From contig JAITLE010000133.1 of assembly GCA_031278075.1 (NCBI GenBank), positions 1-9,355 on the forward strand: DNA of 9,355 bases, read 5' to 3'. The position numbers and the translations under genes are program-made. The DNA comes from Bifidobacteriaceae bacterium. Its GTDB lineage: Bacteria > Actinomycetota > Actinomycetes > Actinomycetales > WQXJ01. Of the stretch, positions 1 to 4,944 are shown piece after piece; the first letter of the stretch is position 1; the number at the start of each line of letters is the position of its first letter. The notes under the pieces were generated by a model that was not told the origin of the DNA, searched no databases, and worked only from the letters and a program-made list of their open reading frames with translations.

Positions 1-1
1 C

Positions 2-142
2 GCGAGTTCGCTGGCGCCCGCCCGCGGTCTGGCTCTGGCCTGCGGTCTTGCGTCCGCTCGCGGTCTTGCGCCCGCCCGCGGTGTGGAACGGGCACGCGGT
101 CTGGCGGCCAGCGTGCCGAGCGCTGCCGCCCCGCCGCCCTGA
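2..142 (+). CDS. possible 3' end of a gene with a hexapeptide-repeat tail (partial)
   Basis: The frame starting at base 2 is open from the window edge to TGA at 140-142, just before the tRNA gene. It would encode a low-complexity tail with repeats of the form R-G-L-A-x-A, ending in an Ala/Pro run. In its favour, the 18-bp period gives clean 6-residue repeats and the stop falls at a sensible gene boundary. Against it, the frame starting at base 3 is also open, to a TGA at 183-185, and has higher G/C at third positions; however, that frame runs into the tRNA. No start, domain or family is visible. This may equally be non-coding repeat DNA. Confidence 0.25.
   Translation, partial: ASSLAPARGLALACGLASARGLAPARGVERARGLAASVPSAAAPPP
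5..112. repeat. 18-bp GC-rich tandem repeat, about 5-6 units
   Basis: Five consecutive 18-bp units begin at 23, 41, 59, 77 and 95, each opening with (c/t)gcggt(c/g)t. A sixth, more diverged unit can be aligned at 5-22. The period is exact across all units and is a multiple of three, which is what in-frame repeats in a coding sequence would show. Two plus-strand frames stay open through the array, so the sequence alone does not prove a gene here. The period is seen directly; any coding role is inference. Confidence 0.8.
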
Positions 143-153
143 TCGCCGGTCGA

Positions 154-227
154 TGGAGCGGGCGACGGGAATCGAACCCGCATGACCAGCTTGGAAGGCT
201 GGGGCTCTGCCATTGAGCTACGCCCGC
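154..227 (-). tRNA. tRNA-Gly, anticodon TCC
   Basis: On the minus strand the sequence folds into a complete cloverleaf. The acceptor stem is GCGGGCG/CGCCCGC, the D arm GCTC/GAGC, the anticodon stem CCAGC/GCTGG with loop CTTCCAA, the variable loop has four bases, and the T arm has the TTCGATT loop closed by GCGGG/CCCGT. The anticodon TCC (plus-strand 193-195) reads GGA and GGG codons as glycine. The discriminator base is U (157) and the 3' CCA is encoded (154-156), so the mature end does not depend on CCA addition. No insertion, intron or mismatch was seen. Confidence 0.97.
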
Positions 228-246
228 GCGGAGCTACGCTCGCGCG
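215..246. repeat. 16-bp tandem duplication of the tRNA-Gly 5' end
   Basis: GAGCTACGCCCGCGCG at 215-230 is followed directly by GAGCTACGCTCGCGCG at 231-246, with one mismatch. The first copy covers the 5' acceptor strand and the start of the D arm of the tRNA; the second lies in its 5' leader. In the primary transcript the leader copy could in principle compete for pairing with the 3' acceptor strand. It is most simply a local tandem duplication. Confidence 0.8.
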
Positions 247-271
247 CCCGCGGCGCCCCGCAGGCTAGAGC

Positions 272-300
272 ATCTTACCCGCCCGGCTCGCGTCGACCGA
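272..300 (-). promoter_or_regulatory. candidate promoter for tRNA-Gly
   Basis: On the minus strand, TAAGAT (plus-strand 272-277) is a good -10 hexamer about 45 nt upstream of the mature tRNA 5' end. With a 17-bp spacer the -35 would be TCGGTC (295-300), which is a weak match. The AT-richer hexamer stands out in very GC-rich DNA. Its use as a promoter is inference. Confidence 0.35.
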
Positions 301-329
301 GCGAATGGCCCGCGTCGGCCTGACGAGCT

Positions 330-406
330 GCGGGGTGAGGGGCGGCGTGGTGTGGCGGGTGAGGGGGGCGGCGTGGTGCGGCGGGTGAGGGGGTCGGCAT
401 CGTGCC
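330..406. repeat. G-rich tandem repeat, three 25-26-bp units
   Basis: Three adjacent units at 330-354, 355-380 and 381-406 share the pattern gcgggtgagggg-ggcggcgtggtgcg. Units 1 and 2 are nearly identical and unit 3 has diverged in its second half. The repeated runs of three or more G on one strand could support non-B structures such as G-quadruplexes, but that is not demonstrable by reading. Confidence 0.75.
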
Positions 407-439
407 GGGCATAGGGGCGACCGCCCTGCGAAATCCGGA

Positions 440-457
440 TGTGAAGAAAGTGTGAAG
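440..457 (+). promoter_or_regulatory. direct repeat TGTGAAG-N4-TGTGAAG, response-regulator-like site
   Basis: Two identical 7-mers, TGTGAAG, lie at 440-446 and 451-457 with an 11-bp centre-to-centre distance, one helical turn. This is the geometry bound by OmpR/PhoB-family response regulators. Read on the minus strand the unit is CTTCACA, sharing the TTCAC core of the actinobacterial PhoP PHO-box half-site (GTTCACC). It sits about 83 bp upstream of the GTG at 540, a plausible activator position. The spacing and sequence are seen; the regulator is inferred. Confidence 0.4.
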
Positions 458-539
458 TTTGGAATACCGCTTGCGCGGCTGTGGTTGTCCAAGGTGCTCG
501 ACACGATCAGAATCCCCCCAAGAATCAGGAAGGCAAAAG

Positions 540-1187
540 GTGCTAAAAGAAGCGATCAAGAACGCCGTTTGGTCTGTGGACGGCGGTGTCGCCTCCGCGA
601 TAGAGCAGCGCATCGAGGTTGCGCGGCGCGCGGTCGACGCAGCGGTGGCGCCCGACGACTTCACGGGAGGGACCATGGCGGACCGGGCCCGGTGGGCGGC
701 CGACCTGGCTGAGCGGCGCGCGGTGAAGGTGCGGGCCGGGGCCGGGGCGCTGGCGGCGCTCGTCCGGGACGCGGCTGACGCGGATTCAGTCGAGCAGCTG
801 CAGAATGGACTGTCCGATGCCGTCGCAGCGGTGGCACGGGAAGCCGCGACCGCGAGCGAGTCGGCCGCGACCCTCAAGCGTCATGCCGACGCGGCGGAAC
901 GGTCGATCAACATGGGGCGAATCCTGATCGGGTTCGCGGACCAGCCCGGATCGGGCGTGGACGCCGAGTGGCTCGAGTCGGCGAGCGACCGGCTCGGCAT
1001 GCTCGCTGAGACGCTTGGCGCCGTGCGCGCCCACGCGGACGATGCCGACCTGTCAGCCGTCGACGCGGCCGCCAGTTTGACGGACGCCAAGGTTTGGCTG
1101 GAGCAGACGCGGACGGGGGTCCAACTGGCGTCGATCCGGCGAGCAGTGGCTCGCCTCGGCGAAGATTGCGGCCTCGTCGCCGCCTGA
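540..1187 (+). CDS. hypothetical all-helical soluble protein, 215 aa
   Basis: I do not recognise this family. The start is placed at GTG 540 because a strong ribosome binding site, AGGAAGG (527-533), ends six bases before it. An ATG further upstream at 459 would add an unlikely Arg/Cys-rich leader. The product is rich in Ala, Glu, Arg and Asp, has almost no Pro after the N-terminal third, and shows long heptad-compatible stretches (residues roughly 15-50, 60-130 and 145-205), suggesting a helical-bundle or coiled-coil protein. There is no signal peptide or membrane segment, and no catalytic motif was seen. Codon use is strongly G/C at third positions, as in its neighbours, supporting a real gene. 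It ends at TGA 1185-1187 and is followed by its own terminator, so it is probably a single-gene transcript. Its place beside recA does not by itself imply a DNA-repair role. Confidence 0.8.
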   Translation: MLKEAIKNAVWSVDGGVASAIEQRIEVARRAVDAAVAPDDFTGGTMADRARWAADLAERRAVKVRAGAGALAALVRDAADADSVEQLQNGLSDAVAAVAREAATASESAATLKRHADAAERSINMGRILIGFADQPGSGVDAEWLESASDRLGMLAETLGAVRAHADDADLSAVDAAASLTDAKVWLEQTRTGVQLASIRRAVARLGEDCGLVAA

Positions 1188-1257
1188 TTAGTTCACGCGC
1201 CGGGGGTGGTGGCTTGGTGTGTGTTGGGACGCGTCGTGGGGTGTGAGCTTCGCGGCG

Positions 1258-1317
1258 CTGGGCCCGCCGGTTTCCTGATAGCCCAGACTCGGGGAGCGGC
1301 GGGCCCGTTTTTGTTTT
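1258..1317 (+). terminator. intrinsic terminator after the helical protein gene
   Basis: A perfect 10-bp inverted repeat, GGGCCCGCCG (1260-1269) and CGGCGGGCCC (1297-1306), is followed at once by a T-rich tract, gtttttgtttt (1307-1317). This is a textbook rho-independent layout, except that the loop is long (27 nt). A competing stem, CTGGGC (1258-1263) with GCCCAG (1281-1286), could form first. It separates the upstream gene from the recA promoter. Confidence 0.8.
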
Positions 1318-1422
1318 CGGCGCTGGGCTCGCCGGCGCCGCCCCGGCTGCCGGCCCGACCATCCGGACCGGAGATCCACTCAGGACTTCGCCGACGAATT
1401 CGCGACTTGCCGACCCGTGTGC

Positions 1423-1451
1423 TTGCGGATCGAACAGGCGTTCGCTACACT
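1423..1451 (+). promoter_or_regulatory. recA promoter (-35 TTGCGG, -10 TACACT)
   Basis: TTGCGG (1423-1428) and TACACT (1446-1451) are separated by exactly 17 bp and make a good vegetative promoter for this phylum. The predicted start near 1458 leaves a 5' leader of about 115 nt before the recA ATG. The LexA box fills the spacer, so repressor binding would block polymerase directly. Confidence 0.7.
1430..1445 (+). promoter_or_regulatory. SOS box (LexA operator) of recA
   Basis: TCGAACAGGCGTTCGC at 1430-1445 matches the actinobacterial LexA consensus TCGAAC-N4-GTTCGA at 11 of 12 defined positions; only the last base differs. It lies between the -35 and -10 hexamers of the recA promoter, the expected place for a repressor site. 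It predicts DNA-damage induction of recA and of the coupled recX. Confidence 0.9.
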
Positions 1452-1572
1452 GACATGAGGATTGCGTCATCCACAGGCCCGAGTTTTCTCCCGTCACAGT
1501 GTCTAAGCCGGCGTCTAGCCTGGATCGCGGTCAGTAGGACAACCCTCGGGCGAACAGTGAAGGAGCACTCGG

Positions 1573-2757
1573 ATGGCTCAGTTGGACAAGGATAAGGCCC
1601 TCGCCAACGCGTTGGCCCAGATCGACCGGCAGTACGGCAAGGGATCAATCATGCGCTTAGGCGATGAATCCCACGCCCCTGTGGAGGTGATCCCCACCGG
1701 ATCGCTGGCGCTCGACCTGGCGCTCGGCATCGGCGGATTGCCGCGTGGGCGGATCGTCGAGATCTACGGACCGGAGAGTTCCGGCAAGACGACCGTCGCG
1801 CTGCACGCCGTGGCCAACGCGCAAAAGGCGGGCGGGATCGCGGCATTCATCGACGCGGAGCACGCGCTGGATCCGGATTACGCCGCGCGGCTCGGCGTCA
1901 ACACCGACGACTTGTTGGTGTCGCAGCCGGACACCGGTGAACAGGCGCTCGAGATCGCGGACATGCTGGTCCGTTCCGGGGCGCTCGACATCGTGGTGAT
2001 CGACTCGGTGGCGGCCCTGGTGCCGAAGGCGGAGATCGAAGGCGAGATGGGAGACAGCCACGTCGGCCTCCAAGCGCGGCTCATGTCGCAGGCGATGCGC
2101 AAGATGACCGGCGCGCTGGCGGTGTCGGGGACCACCGCCGTGTTCATCAACCAGCTCAGAGAGAAAGTGGGCGTGATCTTCGGCTCGCCGGAGACCACCA
2201 CCGGCGGGAAAGCACTCAAGTTCTACGCCTCGGTGCGGCTAGACGTGCGCCGCATCGAGACACTGAAAGAGGGCGCCAACCCGGTCGGCAACCGCACTCG
2301 GGTCAAGGTGGTGAAGAACAAGGTCGCAGCGCCCTTCAAACAGGCCGAGTTCGACATCCTGTACGGCTACGGCATCTCCCGCGAGGGCCAACTGATCGAC
2401 ATCGGGGTGGAGCAGGGCCTGGTCCGCAAGTCAGGCGCCTGGTACACCTACGGTGGGGACCAACTGGGCCAGGGCAAGGAGAACGCCCGGTCGTTCCTGC
2501 GCGACAACCCGGCGCTGGCCGACGAGTTGGAGGCGAAGATCCGCGAGGCGCTCGGGCTGGTCGCGGTCCCGTCCACGGCCGCGAGCGGCGCAGCCGGCCC
2601 GGCGGCGGCCGGCCGGGGCGCGGCGGCGGCTGGCGCGCGGGCCACCAAGCCCGCCGGCGGGCAATCCGCCCGAGCGGGAGACACCGGTGGGGAGCCCGCC
2701 GGAGCGGGAGATGCCGGCGGAGCCGAGCCGACGCCCGCAGCGGCGAAGCGGAAGTGA
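1573..2757 (+). CDS. recA: recombinase RecA, 394 aa, with extended low-complexity C-terminus
   Basis: RecA forms ATP-dependent filaments on single-stranded DNA, carries out strand exchange and triggers LexA self-cleavage. The start is ATG 1573, preceded by AAGGAG (1560-1565) at seven bases. The core is typical: Walker A GPESSGKT (66-73), catalytic Glu96 in FIDAEHALD, Walker B VVIDS (141-145), the DNA-binding L1 region around [12 protein letters not shown] (152-163), Gln194 in FINQLREK, and L2 plus the following [20 protein letters not shown] region (203-222). The fold ends near residue 335. Beyond it is an Ala/Gly/Pro-rich tail of about 55-60 residues containing a 10-residue tandem repeat (366-385) and a basic end, AKRK. 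Most RecA proteins are about 340-355 aa, so the tail is unusually long. There is no sign of an intein. The gene is transcribed from an SOS-box promoter and overlaps recX. Confidence 0.98.
   Translation: MAQLDKDKALANALAQIDRQYGKGSIMRLGDESHAPVEVIPTGSLALDLALGIGGLPRGRIVEIYGPESSGKTTVALHAVANAQKAGGIAAFIDAEHALDPDYAARLGVNTDDLLVSQPDTGEQALEIADMLVRSGALDIVVIDSVAALVPKAEIEGEMGDSHVGLQARLMSQAMRKMTGALAVSGTTAVFINQLREKVGVIFGSPETTTGGKALKFYASVRLDVRRIETLKEGANPVGNRTRVKVVKNKVAAPFKQAEFDILYGYGISREGQLIDIGVEQGLVRKSGAWYTYGGDQLGQGKENARSFLRDNPALADELEAKIREALGLVAVPSTAASGAAGPAAAGRGAAAAGARATKPAGGQSARAGDTGGEPAGAGDAGGAEPTPAAAKRK
2667..2726 (+). repeat. 30-bp tandem repeat in the recA 3' end
   Basis: Two adjacent 30-bp units, 2667-2696 and 2697-2726, share cgcc(c/g)gagcgggaga and ccgg(t/c)gg. 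They encode two 10-residue repeats, [10 protein letters not shown] (366-375) and [10 protein letters not shown] (376-385), in the C-terminal tail of RecA. The period is a multiple of three and the frame is kept. Confidence 0.75.
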
Positions 2758-3251
2758 AGGTAGACGGCCGCGAGGAGTTCGCGCGCGAGGTCGCGCTCAA
2801 ATCGCTGGACCGCGCTCCGCGGTCCCGCGCCCAATTAGAGGCGACGCTCGCCAAACGAGACGTCGACCCTGACGTGGCGCGCGCGGTCTTGGACTCCCTG
2901 GAGCGGGTCGGCCTCGTGGACGACTCAGCTCTCGCGGCCGCGTTGGTCCGCGCGCGTCACTCGGAACGCGGGCTCGTGGGCCAAGCGCTGAAGGCGGAAC
3001 TGCGGCGCAAGGGCATCGACCCGGACAGCGCGACGGCGGCGCTGGCGCAGGTCACACCCGAAGATGAGGCCGCCAGCGCGGAGCGGCTGGCTCGTAAACG
3101 ACTCGCCGCGACGGCCGGCTTGCCGCGTGAAACCCGTTTGAGGCGCGTGGCCGCGATGCTCGCGGGCAGAGGCCACCCGCCTGGGTTGGCCTATGCCACG
3201 GTGTGCCGGCTCCTCGCCGAAGAGGGGCAGCCAGCCGCCGCCGACGAATGA
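2754..3251 (+). CDS. recX: regulatory protein RecX, 165 aa
   Basis: RecX binds RecA filaments and inhibits or limits RecA activity. The protein is close in length to E. coli RecX (166 aa) and consists of repeated three-helix units. Family features include an early RA-R-S-xx-L segment ([19 protein letters not shown], about 20-38), the F/[36 protein letters not shown] region (about 54-87) and a third helical unit ending in a conserved [11 protein letters not shown] stretch (about 135-147). The start is GTG 2754, whose GTGA overlaps the recA stop (TGA 2755-2757) by four bases, so translation is probably coupled to recA. Expression therefore follows the SOS-controlled recA promoter. The length is normal and no key segment is missing. 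Confidence 0.95.
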   Translation: MKVDGREEFAREVALKSLDRAPRSRAQLEATLAKRDVDPDVARAVLDSLERVGLVDDSALAAALVRARHSERGLVGQALKAELRRKGIDPDSATAALAQVTPEDEAASAERLARKRLAATAGLPRETRLRRVAAMLAGRGHPPGLAYATVCRLLAEEGQPAAADE

Positions 3252-3275
3252 CCGCGCAAGTAGGCTTGACCAGCC

Positions 3276-4928
3276 ATGAACGCCGAAACCCCGCGCACCT
3301 ATGTCATCCGGACGCTCGGATGCCAGATGAACGCGCACGATTCGGAGCACCTGGCGGGGGTCTTGGACGCGGCCGGCTACGTGCCCGCGGCGGGCGGCGC
3401 GATCCGCACCCAGGGGATCCCCGAGGCCGATGTCGTGGTGTTCAACACGTGCGCGGTCCGTGAGAACGCCGCCACCAGGCTGTTCGGCAACCTCGGCCAG
3501 TTGCGCGCGGTCAAGGAGGCGCGCCCTGGCATGCAAATCGCGGTCGGGGGGTGTCTCGCGCAAAAAGACCGGGACGGGATCGTGCTGCGGGCCCCGTGGG
3601 TGGACGTGGTGTTCGGGACCCACAACCTTGGGTCGTTGCCGGCGCTGCTGGCGCGGGCGCGGCACAACCAGCGCGCCCAGGTGGAGATCGCGGAGGCGCT
3701 GACGGTTTTCCCGTCGACGCTGCCGACGCGGCGCGAGTCGGCGTTCAGCGCGTGGGTCTCCATCTCGGTGGGCTGCAACAACACGTGCACGTTCTGCATA
3801 GTGCCCGCGCTGCGCGGACGTGAGCGGGACCGCCGCCCCGGCGACATCTTGGCTGAGGTCGAGGCGGTGGTCGCCCAGGGCGCCGTCGAAGTCACGCTGC
3901 TCGGACAGAACGTCAACTCCTATGGCGCGGAGTTCGGCGACCGAGGAGCGTTCGCGAAGTTGTTGCGCGCCGCTGGTGCGGTCGAGGGCTTGGAGCGGCT
4001 CCGCTTCACATCCCCGCACCCGGCCGCGTTCACCGACGATGTGATCGCCGCGATGGCCGAGACCCCCACCGCCGCGCCGCAGCTCCACATGCCGCTGCAA
4101 TCGGGTTCCGACCGGATACTCCGGGCGATGCGCCGGTCCTACCGGGCCGAACGTTTCCTCGGTGTGCTCGATCGGGTTCGCCGCGCCATGCCTGCGGCGG
4201 CCGTCAGCACGGACTTGATCGTCGGCTTCCCCGGTGAGACCGAGGCGGATTTCGCTCAGACGCTCGCCGTGGTGGAACGGGCACGGTTTGCTTCGGCGTT
4301 CACATTTCAGTATTCGGTCCGCCCCGGGACCCCCGCGGCCGCGATGCCGGACCAGGTGCCCGCCGAGGTGGTGGCTGAGCGTTTCGACCGCCTGGTCGAG
4401 TTGCAGGACCGCATCAGCGCCGAGGAGAACGCCAATCTGGTCGGCTCCGAGGTGGAGGTCCTGATCGCCGCCGGCGAAGGCCGCAAGGACAAGGCTCGCG
4501 CCCGCGTGTCGGGCCGCGCCCGTGATGGCCGTTTGGTGCATATCGGCATCCCGCACCAGCCGCACGATGCCGACCGGCCGGCATCCGCCGTCCCACCCGT
4601 CCGCGGTGGCGCTAGCCAGAACGGTGTCGCAGCCGGTCGAAGCGGCCCCGGCCGCGCCCGTCTGTCTCTCACGCCGGTGGCGCGGGTCCGTTCGCCCGAC
4701 TTGGGCGGGGCCGCCGGGCTGGGCGCGCCGCGGCCGGGCGGCGTCGGGCGCATCCCGGTGACGGAGGCCGCCGCCGACGGTCTGACGGCGGACGCCGGGC
4801 TGGGCGTGCCGCGGCCGGGCGACATCGTGCGCACCCAGGTGACCGGCTCCGCCCCCCACCACCTGATAGCGGACGCCGCGCTCGCGGGCGGCCCTTTCGA
4901 ACTGATCCGCTACGCGTCACGCCGGTGA
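3276..4928 (+). CDS. miaB: tRNA-2-methylthio-N6-dimethylallyladenosine synthase MiaB, 550 aa, with an interrupted TRAM domain
   Basis: MiaB is a radical-SAM enzyme that adds a methylthio group to i6A37 of tRNAs reading UNN codons. The N-terminal methylthiotransferase domain carries the three ligands of the auxiliary [4Fe-4S] cluster, Cys16 ([10 protein letters not shown]), Cys59 (FNTCAVREN) and Cys93 (GGCLAQ). The radical-SAM cluster motif is C167-x3-C171-x2-C174 (CNNTCTFC), followed by the usual barrel motifs (GQNVNSYG 210-217, HMPLQSGSD 271-279, [10 protein letters not shown] 313-322). The RNA-binding TRAM domain begins at about 388, but its first part (to about 424) is separated from its last part (about 507-533, GVPRPGD to HHLIAD) by some 80 extra residues. 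These include a degenerate copy of that last part. Family members are usually about 450-510 aa. The start is ATG 3276; no strong ribosome binding site is visible in the 24-base gap after recX. The stop lies in a hairpin at 4920-4937. Confidence 0.96.
   Translation: MNAETPRTYVIRTLGCQMNAHDSEHLAGVLDAAGYVPAAGGAIRTQGIPEADVVVFNTCAVRENAATRLFGNLGQLRAVKEARPGMQIAVGGCLAQKDRDGIVLRAPWVDVVFGTHNLGSLPALLARARHNQRAQVEIAEALTVFPSTLPTRRESAFSAWVSISVGCNNTCTFCIVPALRGRERDRRPGDILAEVEAVVAQGAVEVTLLGQNVNSYGAEFGDRGAFAKLLRAAGAVEGLERLRFTSPHPAAFTDDVIAAMAETPTAAPQLHMPLQSGSDRILRAMRRSYRAERFLGVLDRVRRAMPAAAVSTDLIVGFPGETEADFAQTLAVVERARFASAFTFQYSVRPGTPAAAMPDQVPAEVVAERFDRLVELQDRISAEENANLVGSEVEVLIAAGEGRKDKARARVSGRARDGRLVHIGIPHQPHDADRPASAVPPVRGGASQNGVAAGRSGPGRARLSLTPVARVRSPDLGGAAGLGAPRPGGVGRIPVTEAAADGLTADAGLGVPRPGDIVRTQVTGSAPHHLIADAALAGGPFELIRYASRR
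4713..4874 (+). repeat. 81-bp in-frame tandem duplication within miaB
   Basis: Unit 1 is 4713-4793 and unit 2 is 4794-4874. Their first 28 bases differ at only one position, and they encode 27-residue segments with 15 identical residues (MiaB residues 480-506 and 507-533). Unit 2 has the conserved TRAM ending with HHL; unit 1 has lost it (DGL). A third, very diverged copy may lie at about 4620-4712 ([13 protein letters not shown] aligning with [14 protein letters not shown]), which is much less certain. Confidence 0.8.
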
Positions 4929-4937
4929 GAACCGGCG
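4920..4937. terminator. hairpin between convergent miaB and DUF2079 gene
   Basis: CGCCGGT (4920-4926), loop GAGA (4927-4930) and ACCGGCG (4931-4937) form a perfect 7-bp stem with a GNRA tetraloop. It straddles the miaB stop and ends eight bases short of the stop codon of the opposite gene, so it could serve both transcripts. There is no T-tract on either side, so it may act as an RNA 3' end or a rho-assisted site rather than as a classic terminator. Confidence 0.45.
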
Positions 4938-4944
4938 CGGCCCA

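Larger units (their letters stand above)
228..539. other. intergenic region between tRNA-Gly and the helical protein gene
   Basis: No convincing gene lies here; the open frames crossing it are shadows without ribosome binding sites. It holds the duplicated tRNA 5' end, the probable tRNA promoter, a G-rich tandem repeat (330-406), a pair of 7-bp direct repeats spaced 11 bp apart (440-457) and the ribosome binding site of the next gene (527-533). I saw no strong sigma-70-like promoter pair for the plus-strand gene. Confidence 0.7.

Noticed and set aside
5..112. CRISPR array
   Set aside because: Units of 18 bp are contiguous with no spacers; this is a simple tandem repeat.
142..153. Small inverted repeat ATCG-ccggt-CGAT next to the tRNA 3' end
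   Set aside because: Arms of four bases and no T-tract in the direction of tRNA transcription; too weak to call a terminator.
459..539. ATG at 459 as the start of the helical protein
   Set aside because: It adds 27 Arg/Cys/Ser-rich residues unlike the rest and has no ribosome binding site, while GTG 540 has AGGAAGG six bases upstream.
275..877. 200-codon minus-strand frame opposite the helical protein gene
   Set aside because: Its product is Ala/Ser/Thr/Arg/Pro low complexity and it crosses the intergenic repeats. The plus-strand gene has the ribosome binding site and terminator.
1549..1556. Second LexA half-site (gcgaacag) close to the recA start codon
   Set aside because: No matching GTTCG half lies at the correct spacing, so it is only a chance half-site.
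1206..1595. 129-codon plus-strand frame before recA
   Set aside because: It runs through an intrinsic terminator and the recA promoter and SOS box, lacks a ribosome binding site, and ends inside recA.
2925..4862. 645-codon open frame on the minus strand opposite miaB
   Set aside because: It is the longest frame in the window, but it is antisense to a clearly conserved enzyme, its product is Arg/His/Gly-rich with no domain, and long antisense frames are expected in DNA with this third-position G/C bias.
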